Shown here in pieces: positions 27,490 through 38,588 of a stretch of 64,000 nt of DNA. How positions within the stretch are numbered: the first letter of the stretch is position 1; each line of letters starts with the position of its first letter. The DNA lies in contig OZ014419.1 in assembly GCA_963965975.1 (NCBI GenBank), forward strand, positions 186,001 through 250,000, given 5' to 3'. A program made the translations under genes and the position numbers. The notes beneath the pieces were generated by a model. That model did not search any database, was not told the DNA's origin, and saw only the letters and a list, made by a program, of their open reading frames with translations. This stretch comes from Xestospongia bergquistia. Taxonomy: Eukaryota > Porifera > Demospongiae > Haplosclerida > Petrosiidae.

Positions 27490-27605
27490 AATGTTCTAAT
27501 GAAAGGAGCTATACAAAACCTTTTTCACAATAATACACACAGCATCATTGTGGTAGGCGTTGAGAGAAACCATCTCTATTCCATTGTTTGTAATAGATTT
27601 GTCAT
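27490..27605. repeat. Duplicated segment upstream of the zinc-finger gene (copy 2)
   Basis: Second copy of the segment at 25687-25805, same orientation, placed at the equivalent position relative to a minus-strand gene. No terminal inverted repeats or target-site duplication is obvious, so a promoter duplication is as likely as a short mobile element. Confidence 0.75.
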
Positions 27606-27751
27606 TGATATATAGGGTAGTGATTTCCTTGCTAGTTCACATTATATTATAGTTAATTAATTTTATTCTTCATACTTAGATGGACATACTCTATTAATTT
27701 ACTTAATCACAATAATTATTATAGTTAATTAAGTTTACCATCCCTTGTATA

Positions 27752-28587
27752 CTATCTATCCATTCTACCTATGAGTGGTCCATCCATTGTGTAGAAATCT
27801 TTCATAGAGTTCGTAATCCCTATTTGATATGCTGATCCCTCCTGCTTAATATCAACATGAAATAGTGATCTCAATGTTTCCCTAGAGACTGGAACACCTA
27901 TCATGTGATCAGTACATATTGATCACACAACTTTTATCACCACACCTACCTTGTCTAGTCTCCATCTTTTTAGCCAGCTCTACATTCTAATTAACATGGT
28001 TAAGTTATATAATTTAGTACCAAACAGACTTACTTTGTTGTGTTTCTTACCAGTTAGATGAGCCTGTAGTCCTTCAGCTGAAGAGCATATAACAACACAT
28101 ACCTAGACCAGTATTGTCATATTATACTATTAGTAATTAGCCTTACTTTACAACAGTGTGGTTGAGAACACATATAGTCTTCATCACTAACTACAATAAT
28201 ACGACGAACATGTTCTGGAGAGGCAAGATGACTTTCTAATGCCTAACAATACAAACTGGGTATTACCCAAATGGGTGTGGTCACAGATGTACTTACTGAC
28301 GGATTATTATGATAAGAGTAACATATTAGGCAGCAAAATGTTCCCGACTCATCTTGTTTAAGATGTTGTGCAGACTTTTCCTGTACTTCCTCAATTGATA
28401 ATGAAGTATATTTGATGGATTGAATTGATTTGTTCCTTTTAACATCTTGACATATTGGTCCATCCATACTGTCTACATTATGTGATCTTTTGAGTCCAGA
28501 TGTACTCTCAGAAGGTTGCCATGGTGATTGACCCTCATCTCGGTCCTCTTGATTACTAAACCAAGTGAAACCTTGTTCGGAGGCCAT
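27752..28587 (-). CDS. Unrecognised protein with two U1-type zinc fingers
   Basis: The ATG at 28587 gives MASEQGFTWFSNQEDRDEGQ, then a Ser/Lys-rich linker with SIEEVQEKSAQHLK. The first finger is GTFCCLICYSYHNNPS joined to ALESHLASPEHV, i.e. C-x2-C-x12-H-x5-H. Next is YMCSQPHCCK, then a finger-like segment with AEGLQAHLTGKKHNK (H-x5-H), then VELAKKMETRQ. The C-terminus is VSRETLRSLFHVDIKQEGSA to PLIGRMDR with the stop at 27752-27754. Five or so short exons. The finger spacing matches proteins acting on RNA, but no orthologue was recognised. It lies directly next to another single-finger gene in the same orientation, which may indicate an old local duplication. Confidence 0.6.
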
Positions 28588-28664
28588 GCGTATAGTTCAT
28601 TAACAAATAATTAACGTAAGGCCAAATCATGTGCCGTTAATGAGATTCATGACCGACACAGTCG

Positions 28665-29101
28665 CGCCCCACAAGAGCATGAAGACAAAATTGTAAGTAC
28701 ATATAAAAGGAAACCAAAGCAGTCATGAGTGCCAGTGTGTTGTGGGCCAGCGTCCTGCAATACATCAGACCTCTGAGATGGTTACCAGCATACTCTACGG
28801 AGTATCCGAAAGGCCGACTAGGATAGGGCTGGTAGTCTCCCTTTAAACGAGACGAGGCTGGTGTATTTGTGGTTCCCGGTTCCTGAATGCGATATTCCCT
28901 AAGAGCTGGAATCCCGTACGGCTGGTTTTAAGTTAGGGCGACGCTCCAGCCAGGATTACCTCGCGAAGACGAGGGTTACCAAGCCAGGTGGCGGTCCCAG
29001 CTAGCAATAGCAGGGAATCCTGGAGCCTAAGTGGAAGCCTGAGTGGGTGAGCGAGTAGGAATCGTTTGGGCAACACACAAGGATTTTTTTTTTCTAAATT
29101 A
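28665..29101 (+). repeat. Unclassified 437-bp dispersed repeat, copy 2
   Basis: Same element as 7496-7932, same orientation, 21.2 kb away. Differences are mainly near the 5' end around the TATA-like ACATATAAAAGG and a few single bases elsewhere. It is inserted between the start of the zinc-finger gene (28587) and an AT-rich gap. Element boundaries are taken from where the two copies stop matching: CGCCCC at the 5' side and TCTAAATTA after the T run. Confidence 0.8.
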
Positions 29102-29939
29102 TTATATTTAAATATTATTAGTATAAATCTTTCCAGATAATAATTTTTAATTGGTTTGACTGGTTTGTTAGATGAGTTGAAATTCTGATTTTTTGATTCT
29201 AATAAAAAATTAAAGACATGATATTTAAGATACATCAGTATCATTATGATTGAAGTCATAATACTTAACCACTAATATAGATTTTTATTTAATTTTTTAG
29301 GAGCAATTAATATTTACATTATTTATATTTTTAAGTGTCTAGGTACAAACACCATACTTTAATGTGAAATTAATAATGTTGTTTTTCATGTTACTTTTTA
29401 TTTATCAAATAAATACATTTACATATATATATTTGCTGTTCATTTTTGGCTGGTCAATTTTGAAGAGATAGTAAAATTTGAATGTAATAAAATGTTGAGC
29501 TGGCAATTTAGGAGCAATAAATATTTACAAAGTGTCTAGATAGCATGAAAAGAAACATGATATTTGAATGTGAAATTGATGAAAATTTTTCCTCTGCATT
29601 GTCTAAGTCTTGTCAATCTGGATCCTAAAACTAGTTGGGAAGATATTATACAAGACTTGTTTTGGACAAAGAAATAAGTAGTATGAGCTGTGAATGTAAT
29701 TGTCAACACATCTCCCAAGGAATGTACTAACATCGTTTTGTCTTATTCCAATAAATAATTATAATAAAGCTATTAATATTTATAGTTCAGGATTACCTCC
29801 TCACTCAATGACAGCATTATTTATGATAAAATTAAGGTAGTAACATAATAACATTAATGAGTCATTCAGCTGCACCTCCATTGTGAGTAGTAGAACATCA
29901 AGCCATATCATCTTCACAATTGTTCCAGTACTAACAGTA
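29102..29939. other. AT-rich gap with a diverged local repeat, no gene seen
   Basis: No coding exon is supported. A segment with GGAGCAA-TTAATATTTACA, AAGTGTCTAG and AATGTGAAATT at about 29299-29370 recurs in diverged form at about 29510-29580, suggesting an old tandem duplication of roughly 210 bp. Confidence 0.5.
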
Positions 29940-30246
29940 ATACTAACATACTATGATGTTGAAACTTTGTTTTTAAGTTTAGTACATAGTGATCGTGATA
30001 CTTAAACTATCATCAGTTCTTACTCAAGCACTTGTGTCTTACCGCATAAAGAATATCAATTCAGTATGTGATTTAGTAATAGTGTTCAACTTTATTAAAC
30101 TCTCTCTTTCTCTTAGACTCTTACTGGTCCAGATGGTCTTATTATTGATAATGTTAAAAAACTGATGAAAGATTTTAATGAGCAAGGACATAGCTCACAA
30201 CATTAGAATTATTGTTGTATGTATTAAATAAATAAATAAATAAAAT
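29940..30246 (+). pseudogene. Inverted partial copy of the last two exons of the 25850-27416 gene
   Basis: The plus strand here matches the minus strand of about 25806-26150 over two exons, the intron between them and the downstream ATTT-repeat tail. The last exon still reads LTGPDGLIIDNVKKLMKDF to a stop. The preceding exon has lost 11 bp (GCTGATTTAGC in the parent), which shifts the frame. No upstream exons are present. Because the intron is retained it arose by DNA duplication with inversion, not by retroposition. It ends a few bases from the ABCF2 stop codon. Confidence 0.85.
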
Positions 30247-30248
30247 TG

Positions 30249-32614
30249 TTACGTAACCTTTCTCTTTAACTCCTCTTTATAAGACTGTATATCTCCAGCC
30301 CACGTCTTTATTATCCTATTTTCACATACCCAAATTTCCTTAGCAACCTAGCAGTTGTGTATATAATATCCACTAAAGATAACTCCACCCACCTGACTAA
30401 TAAGTCTAAAATCATGACTCACTAATACCATACCTCCTTCAAACTCATTGATAGCTTCAGCTAAAGCATCAATTGTTTCAATATCCAAATGATTTGTAGG
30501 TTCATCAAGTAATAATATGTGGGGCCTACGAAAAGCCAGCCATGCAAATATCACACGACATCTCTGACCATCAGACAAATTTCTCAACGGACATACCTAG
30601 TAACAAAAATGTAATTAATGTCAATTAATAACAGGGTTAATAATTTGGGGGATTTAAATGGTGGGGATAATAGTGTTAATTTAAAGGACATATAAAAATT
30701 TAATAACATGACGTAATAAAGGGGCACAAACATTTAATAATGAACCTGTTGTTTTCCTGTTAGTCCATATCGACCCAATATTCTTCTCATTTGTTCCTCT
30801 TCTTTCTCCTCAGGATAGCACTTTAACATATAACTTAGTGCTGACTCATCCAAGTCCAAATGATCCTTAAGATGTTGATGATAACGTCCCATCTTGAGAT
30901 GAGCATGACGACGTATAATACCATCAGTTGGAACTAACTCTCCATCTAATAATTTGAGTAGAGTAGATTTCCCGGCACCATTTGGTCCAACAAGTGCAAC
31001 TCTTGTCTCTAAATCCATTCCAAAATCAATACAATCATAGACTAAAGGCTATGAATATAATTATATAACCATTCTTTAATTAATTAGGTATTATAATACC
31101 TTATCTGGAGCATATCTAAAGCTCACATGTTGTACCATTATGACTGGAGGAGGTAGAATACCACAATCAGGAAATGAAAAGGACACAACTTTATCTTGTA
31201 TTACTTTCTCTGTCAGACCACCTGCCACCATTTTACTTAATACTTTTTCTTTACTTTGAGCTTGTTTAGCTGAACTGCCACGACCAAAACGTTGAATATA
31301 GTCCTAGAACAATAAAGATGCAATGTTGCCATAGCAACATTATACCTTCATGTGTTGCATCTGTTGCCTTTCCCATTGATAGCGTTTCATTTGATGTTCC
31401 TCAAGTTCCAATCTTGTCTTGATGTATGCATCATAGTTACCCTAGATGTAATAATGACATAACCATCCCATGTGACAGTCACGTGACTTACTCCATAGTA
31501 ATATAGTTGTCTTTTGAATAAATGAATAATATTAGTACACACACCGTTGAGAAAATCTTGTGAATGAGACACTAACACTAATATCCTTTTATATCTATAT
31601 GAGAGAAATTTGTAGCCACACCCATTAGATTATATACCTTTTCAGTTCTTCCTCTAACCAAACACAAGCCTCCAGATCTAAATGGTTGGTTGGCTCATCC
31701 AATATTAGGAGGTGTGGTTTTACAAAGAGGGCTCTAGCTAGAGAAATTCTCATGCGCCATCCACCAGAAAAATCAGAACACTTCTTTTGTTGCATCTCAT
31801 GAGTAAACCCTAATAAATAAAATATGATAACTTCTAAATGCATCCATATCTCATGTACCTAATCCATAAAGTATTCTAGCAGCTTTAGTCTCTGCTGTTA
31901 TAGCATCTAACTCTTCCAATCTCTCGTAAATATCTAATAATCTATCATTATTAGAATCTGTTGTCTTAGATAATTCCTCCGCTTCATCTTCTAAACGAAT
32001 CCTATCAATTAAAACATAAACTCAAAATGAATACATAAACAAGACAAGAGATAAATAAATATACAAAGTTTTGTACCTTTCCTCATCAACTTCCATTACA
32101 CATTGTAGTGGTGTCTTATCACTGGCTGGCATCTCCTCTGTCAAATGATAGATATCAATGTGGTCAGGGATAGGTAGTTCTCTCTCACCAATGGCCGCCA
32201 AAAGAGTGGATTTACCTAGTTATATGTAGAGAGGTGTGGTTACAGATACTACTTACCACTCCCATTCAGTCCAAGCAAACCATATCTCCGCCCACAATTC
32301 AGTTCTAATTTAGTATCACAAAGCAATTCAGCACCATGAAATGTTAGTGATAATCTCTCAAGATGTACATCTCTAGATAATGGATGTGACACAAGGACAC
32401 CAGTACAAGACCTATGAGATAGCTTGAGTGGTTCGATTCTAGGTGAAGCTCCACCTGGTTTTGGTGGTTCTACTGATGATATAGGCTCTAATGAAGTTCC
32501 TTCTTCTGTTGAAGACTTTACTTTATCTTTATGACCTGTTTTCTTCTTCTCCAAAGCCAACTTTTTACTTTCTTTCTTTTGTTGTTGTCTTTTCTTGGCA
32601 GCATCAGAAGGCAT
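30249..32614 (-). CDS. ABCF2: ABC-F family ATPase ABCF2
   Basis: Soluble twin-ATPase protein of the ABC-F (GCN20-like) class; relatives act on ribosomes, and it has no membrane segments. The ATG at 32614 ([18 protein letters not shown]) matches the human MPSDLAKKK start; an in-frame ATG 36 bp upstream exists. The order is [20 protein letters not shown], Walker A GLNGSGKS split by an intron, [20 protein letters not shown], signature [16 protein letters not shown], and Walker [21 protein letters not shown]. Then [20 protein letters not shown], the second Walker [27 protein letters not shown], signature [17 protein letters not shown], and [20 protein letters not shown]. The C-terminus ends [11 protein letters not shown]. 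The N-terminal linker ([14 protein letters not shown]) is lineage-specific. CACGTG lies 16 bp before the ATG. Confidence 0.95.
31325..31338. promoter_or_regulatory. X-box-like palindrome GTTGCCATAGCAAC in an ABCF2 intron
   Basis: Fits the RFX consensus without mismatch but lies inside a small ABCF2 intron. Part of the recurring intronic palindrome family described in the findings. Confidence 0.3.
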
Positions 32615-32629
32615 CTTGACGATGTCACA

Positions 32630-32635
32630 CACGTG
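32630..32635. promoter_or_regulatory. CACGTG E-box before ABCF2
   Basis: Palindromic E-box whose near edge is 16 bp upstream of the ABCF2 start codon. Confidence 0.45.
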
Positions 32636-32689
32636 TCTGACCGCACCCACTTAATTATTGACGATAATAATTTTCTTTACTATATCATT

Positions 32690-33890
32690 GTTGTTTTCCT
32701 GTTAGAATGATCTTTTTGATTTTATACCACTCCTTTAGAAATTGTACTTTCTGTCAGAACTTTCTGCATAGTCTGCAGCAAGAGTAACGTGACTACGATC
32801 TACTGTTATAATAAAATTAAGTCTTTTGATAAATTGACATAAAATTGATTTTTTAATATTATTATAACAATATTTAATAGTGATTTGTAGACTGGACTTC
32901 ACCAGCAGATGTTACCACAACAATATGTGGTTTCTGACCATCTGCCGACCAAGCCCAATCTACAACTCAACTACCAAATCTCAAAAACAAAACTAACCCT
33001 CTTCTCTGGCACTTGCAAGAAGTCCTTAGCTCTGTTACTATATCTCTGAAATGCTGCCATTTACAAAGCAGATGTAACAGTTGATAGTCAGAGGTAGCTA
33101 GTGGCAGCCAGTCTGATTTGTTCCTGAACTGTAGACACTTTTCCTGTTACATATACACACATCTCTCAATAGATCTGGTAAATATTATAAAACAATATTT
33201 GTAGCTATAGTAAATACATGATTATACTTACAAACTGTTATGCCCCAGCATGAGTCAAACTTCACTGAGTATTTGTTGAACTAACTTCTCAATTCCTCCT
33301 AAAGAAAGAACAAGGATAGAGATAACTGACAAAACAAGGATGCCTGTCCTCTTTATATTACCAGCTACTGGGATTGACAGGAGATGATTTAATGTTTAGA
33401 CATACATTATATTATACATATTATAATGTTGAAGTTGAAAGGATTTTAGAATGTACTTTGGTGTGTCTAGTACAGCTGTTAAATACACAATATTGTTTAG
33501 CTTTCTTCCAAACATAAAGCATGGAGGGAGGAAGACTGCTACATTAAATAACTCACTCCATCGCACGATGAAGTATGTTATTCTTTGAATCCCACGGTAC
33601 ATTACATTAATGTTTCTCAGTTGACTCTTCCTACACATCAATTTGCAAAGACCACATTTTTGTTATCTTACATATATGTCTGTAGACACTCTCGATCCAT
33701 AAAACTAAAGAGGAATATCACATTAAAATAGAACTATACTTGAGATAGAACATTTAATTCACTTGATAGGCCCTGTAGACTAGGAGTGGTTAGCAGATGG
33801 AGCCATGACTTTCTCTCAAAGAAAGAGAGAGACTTAACCATATGTCGTTCATCTGCCGACCAAGCCCAATCTACAGTGCTCTAACAAGAA
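32690..33890 (-). pseudogene. Exon-like fragments of a WD-type protein, probably decayed
   Basis: Several minus-strand stretches have coding character but do not join into one clean gene. They are TVDWAWSADERHMV with SLSFFERKSWLHLLTTPSLQ (about 33745-33885), GGIEKLVQQILSE (about 33260-33305), EKCLQFRNKSDWLPLATSDY with QLLHLLCKWQHFRDIVTELR (about 33000-33145), VDWAWSADGQKPHIVVVTSA (about 32895-32965) and SHVTLAADYAESSDRKYNF then stop (about 32740-32810). The word VDWAWSAD occurs twice, with about 30 bp of identical DNA at 32937-32965 and 33852-33880, pointing to an internal duplication. No family was recognised with confidence and stops interrupt between pieces. The alternative is a real but fast-evolving gene with missed exons. 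33890-34810 shows nothing recognisable. Confidence 0.35.
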
Positions 33891-34813
33891 ACAGTTAGAA
33901 ACAACGAATAAAGATATACTATCTTTCTTTTTATAATATCTTATCAATTTTGAAACCATATACAATCGCAGACAGATAAGATTGTTTTCAAAATTGACTG
34001 CTAGTTTGCTAACAGGTCATGTTAAGTCCATGTAATACATTTCCCTTATTTCTGCTCAGAAGAAAACAATTAGGTTACTCAAGTATCCATTACTAACTAG
34101 TGATAGTCAACACCAAGTAATTGTTATTGATGCAAACTGCCAAAGTCTATTGTGTCTCACCACGACAGTTCCACTTATTATCCCAATCCATAACTAATTT
34201 GATATTGTATTGATAACACAGATCAGAGGAAACTATACACTAGAGACTACTTTATGTATTAAATTATAGAGAATGTTTTCTTTCATTTTCTTAGATTGTA
34301 TCACTAACATTGAAACATTTTCAACTTCAACAGTTCTAGTCTGCATTCATCAGGTTGTATTATGAAAATACATTTGTGGTTTAATATAATGAGAAAGATA
34401 TAGAGATAATTTGGCTACTAAAGATTAACACACACATTACATATAGATGTGGTCAGATTTGTTTGTTGAAATGACTTCCTTCTAGTCCAGTTAGTTTTGG
34501 CTAAAACAACATTTAATGTCAGTATATTATCAGTTCTTGTAATGATTCTTCCTTATAAGGTCAACTATTAAAGTGATAGCTATCTTACCTCAACACAATA
34601 ATATAACAGTGTTTGTTTTATTTCTTATACTAACATAGAAGAGATGAGTTCATTTAACTTAAATAACTATAAATGTTGACTTTACTAAATGAAGCATTAT
34701 ATAAATGTCCTTACACAAACACTCATAATCATGATAATCATTGTCAACAGCTTTTGACATCAGTTTTGATTTCAGCACTTCTTTTATAAAATTTTGACAG
34801 TTAAAGTTGTAGT

Positions 34814-35050
34814 ACCATCCATTCATCCATCTGTCCATCCATCCATTCATCCATCCATCCATCCATTCATCCATCTGTCCATCCATCCATCCATCCATCC
34901 ATTCATCCATCTGTCCATCCACCATCCATTCATCCATCTGTCCATCCATCCATCCACCATCCATTCATCCATCTGTCCATCCATCCATCCATCCACCATC
35001 CATTCATCCATCCATCCATCCATCCATTCATCCATCCATCCATCATCCAT
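34814..35050. repeat. (ATCC)n satellite with higher-order units
   Basis: About 235 bp of CATC/ATCC tetranucleotides interrupted regularly by ATTC and CTGTCC variants, forming higher-order blocks of about 40-60 bp. The apparent [12 protein letters not shown] reading frame is a product of the repeat, not a gene. 35051-35384 shows nothing recognisable. Confidence 0.97.
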
Positions 35051-35384
35051 TTATTCATATTTGTAAACAAGTATATATGTTATTAGTTTCATTGTTTATC
35101 TTCCCACCAGACAACTCTTATTAATTATCAAACTACACTAATGTTGTTGTTTAGTCAATTTTGAAACCAGAAAGCATCTTAATTTATAATAGCAAATTCC
35201 ACGACATAAGGTCTTCATAGATTAGATGACTTCTTCAATCCAAGACTACTTGTAATAGTTTACCTAATATATGACATAATGTAATATACAATAGATCAGT
35301 TCTAGTATTAATAGTTTGCAACTATACTCAGTAGACAGATCAAATTATGATTATCTGGTAACATGATTTATGATCAAATATTAG

Positions 35385-36802
35385 TTACAATTTGTTTGAT
35401 AATGTTTGTAATCTTCTTTTAATCTCTTTAGAAATAGTCTTATCTGATAATTTGACAGCATGAGCTAGTGCTCTGTTATAAGTATCTATAGCATCACTAG
35501 TTCTTCCTATAACATTAGGTATATTATAATGTACTGTGATTATAACACTACCTTGATTATTAATTACAGCTGCTAAATTCATTATTAAGGTGGCCATATG
35601 CTCATGGTCAGGGGACCCAGGTAAAGATAATGATAGATTAATAGCTTCTTCTAATAGTTTCTCTGCTCTCTTGTAATCACCCATGCTCTCAAGGGCTGTA
35701 GCACAGTCACTGGTTAATACAGCAACTTGTATATCTTTCTTGCCATATACTTTCTTAGCAGTTTCCAGAGCTAGTGAGAAATAATGAAATGCTATGGAAT
35801 ACTGGCCAGCCATTAAGTGATATTGTCCTTTGATATGTTGACACATTCCTAACAAGGCTAGACTTAAAAGTGAAATTTAAAATGGACAGATAATAGTTGA
35901 TAATGGACATACTTTTCTTGTGATTCTTCCTTGTCATGCAACTTCTCAGCCAAAGAGAGAGTAAAGGAAAAAGTCTTATCTGCTTCTGTATAACTAAAGC
36001 CAGTCAGTAATACTAGACTAAATGTACTTACTCCTTCTTGTTTGTGAGTGCTTTCCCAAGTTTTAGAGAGATCTCAATAATTTCTGGGCTCTCCAATTCC
36101 ACTTCACATCTTAACATGAGACTGATAGTCTCTGTTAAGTTATTGACTGCCTATAAGAGAAACTGTTGAAATACATTGATGTATTAATGTACTACACCTT
36201 ATCCCAGTCTCTTAATTCTAAATACAAGTTTCCTAACTGTAGTAATAAATAAAATAACATGTCTCATTAGATAATGTACCTGGTAGACTATTACAGCCAT
36301 TGCTTCCATATACAATTGTGTTGATACATATGGTGATGCTTGAAGTATCTCTAATGCTCTATGATATTGGCTTTCTGCTTCCTTATAATCTCCTCTATTA
36401 AGAGCAATCTACAAACAATTACTAAAATCATGTACATGTCATTTTATGATTACCTCTGATCTATAATAACACTTTTTAAAGGATAGAGGTAATTGTCCTT
36501 CTTCTACTTCTTCATTTTCTGTCTTTTTTCTTAGTCCAAATATACCAAAGAGACCTATTTTATTTATATTAAATGTGTTGCATAAAATACTTTTCTATAC
36601 CCATTACAGAGGCAGTCCGCAATAGTCTATTGTAACTAGTGGACTCATCCTCCTCACATTTAGTGTAATAGTAGTACTGAACATTGATATGATGTCGTCT
36701 TCTACTGGCTAAAGCTGGAGTAGCTAATGTTTGACACCATTGTCTGAGAGAAGTCAAAGATGGAGTTAATATTAATCTGCTTTGTCTGAGTACAAGAGCC
36801 AT
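35385..36802 (-). CDS. TTC19: TTC19-like TPR protein, complex III maturation factor
   Basis: Mitochondrial inner-membrane TPR protein; vertebrate TTC19 clears Rieske fragments during complex III assembly. The ATG at 36802 gives MALVLRQSRLILTPSLTSLR and more Arg-rich, acid-free sequence typical of a presequence; an ATG five codons earlier (36817) is possible. After it come GLFGIFGLRKKTENEE (cf. the GLFGLF block of the family), FKKCYYRSEIALNRGDYKEA, LYLELRDWDKAVNNL, IIEISLKLGKALTNKKEY and SIAFHYFSLALETAKKVYGK. Then QVAVLTSDCATALESMGDYK, HMATLIMNLAAVINNQG, DAIDTYNRALAHAVKLSDKT and EIKRRLQTLSNKL. The DHEHMATLIMNLAAV stretch and final helix match TTC19. Eight or so exons. It lies head to head with the first histidine phosphatase, 59 bp apart. 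Confidence 0.8.
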
Positions 36803-36861
36803 ATTATGAAGCCACACCTATTTTTGACAAATTGTGTGGATTCGTGATAAAGATTTATATG

Positions 36862-37575
36862 ATGGACTTGACAGAAAATTTGGAGACATTAAGAAACGTT
36901 TATTTTGTTATTCGTCATGGACAGGTAGATACAACATTATAGTCAATTTTATATGTATAACATTTTATTTCTTTTGTTCAGGCTCAAAGTAATGTAGAAC
37001 GTCTGTTAGTATCTGATCCTGATATTGGTACAACACAATATGGTCTAACTGATCTTGGTAGACAACAAGCTAAAGATGTATGTACAATCTACTACTGTTG
37101 TATGTGATATATACTTATATTACAGGCAGCTGATAAATTTAAGTCAATGTTATCATCATCAATTGACCAGACACTATCCAAGAAGTTAGTAATTGTCTCT
37201 TCTGATTTTAAACGAACTAGAGAAACTGCTGAAATATTACACTCAGAATTAGGTGTTGAACAACCAATCAGATTTGAGATAGCACTGAGAGAACGTGTAA
37301 TGGGTACATTTAATATGACCCATATATCAGACGAATTAAGATATCTTTGGCTTCTGGATGAAATAGATATTTCACGTTCAGAAAGTGGTTGTGAGACTAT
37401 AAGATCTATTTTGGATCGTACACTTCATTTAGTTCAACAACTTGACAAGGAATATGAAGATAACATTATTATATTAGTATCACATGGACATCCTTGTCAA
37501 TATTTACATCTTGCTTTTGTGAAGTCCACTAACTCCCGTGGAATGCAAACTTGTGAAATACGCAAATTAAATTAG
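36862..37575 (+). CDS. Histidine phosphatase (phosphoglycerate-mutase-like), tandem copy 1
   Basis: Three exons. Exon 1 MDLTENLETLRNVYFVIRHG holds the catalytic RHG. Exon 2 reads AQSNVERLLVSDPDIGTTQY and GLTDLGRQQAKD. Exon 3 has LVIVSSDFKRTRETAEILHS (second Arg), FEIALRER (acid residue) and IILVSHG (second His). This is a complete set of family residues, as in TIGAR and phosphoglycerate-mutase relatives; the substrate is unknown. About 190 residues. The end is shorter than in copies 2 and 3: the segment after SHG lacks the NPNEFR-like block. Exon 2, intron 2 and the first half of exon 3 are almost identical to the other two copies, while the ends differ. Confidence 0.85.
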
Positions 37576-37760
37576 ATCTGATCAACAATGTTTTAATAAA
37601 TATACATCAGTTATTAAGTTTTGACAAACTTATTTATTGAAAATTTAAAATTTTATGTGTATATATTTTAAACCAATAAATACTATTTATGGACCTTTGG
37701 CAACACTGGGTGGAGCTCATGACCTTTGTCAATATCTTCTAAGGGTTAATTTTCTTCCTT

Positions 37761-38474
37761 ATGGCTGGGTTAAGTAAAAACAAGCTGAGAAATATTTTCT
37801 ATGTCATTCGTCATGGAGAGGTTCGCTTTATTTAATAATATAACAAAATAATGCTGTATTTTATGTAGGCTGTATGTAATGTAGAACGTCTGTTAGTATC
37901 TGATCCTGATATTGGTACAACACAATATGGTCTAACTGATCTTGGTAGACAACAAGCTAAAGATGTATGTACAATCTACTACTGTTGTATGTGATATATA
38001 CTTATATTACAGGCAGCTGATAAGTTTAAGTCAATGTTATCATCATCAGTTGACCAGACACTATCCAAGAAGGTAGTAATTGTCTCTTCTGATTTTAAAC
38101 GAACTAGAGAAAGTGCTGAAATATTACACTCAGAATTAGGTGTTGAACAACCAATCAGATTTGAGATAGCACTGAGAGAACGGGGTCTGGGTAAATTTAA
38201 TATGACCCATGGAGGTCCTGATATTGTCAAATTATTATCAGAGGATGAAATTGATCCAAGTAATAACTTGTTTGGTTGTGAGAGTATCATGTCTATGAGG
38301 TTACGAACATCATCTTTAGTTTATCAACTTGACAAGGAATACAACAATAAAATATTTATTTTAGTATCTCATGGTGCAACATGTCATAGTGTATATTCTG
38401 TCTTTGCTGGTATTAGCCCAAATGACTTCCATGAAATGCCCTATGTTCAAAACTGTGAAATAAGACAGCTATAA
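37761..38474 (+). CDS. Histidine phosphatase (phosphoglycerate-mutase-like), tandem copy 2
   Basis: Same three-exon plan as copy 1. MAGLSKNKLRNIFYVIRHGE, then AVCNVERLLVSDPDIGTTQY, then VVIVSSDFKRTRESAEILHS, FEIALRERGLGKFNMTHGGP, FILVSHGATCHSVYSVFAGI and NCEIRQL. Catalytic residues are intact. The 5' part of intron 1 and the intron 1-exon 2 junction are closer to copy 3 than to copy 1. The variable 3' half (after the conserved acid residue) differs in most positions between copies and would shape the substrate pocket. Confidence 0.85.
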
Positions 38475-38588
38475 TAATGTACTTTAGTCAGTATGAAATA
38501 ATTTGAATTATTTTAAAAAATTTTCGTTGACTTATTTTTATAATATTAGTGAATGTTATAATGATATTCATAGGACAAGTATTATTTC

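Noticed and set aside
34659-35066. Long frames rich in [12 protein letters not shown] on one strand and SIHPSIHPS on the other
   Set aside because: Both are translations of an ATCC satellite and have no other coding signal.
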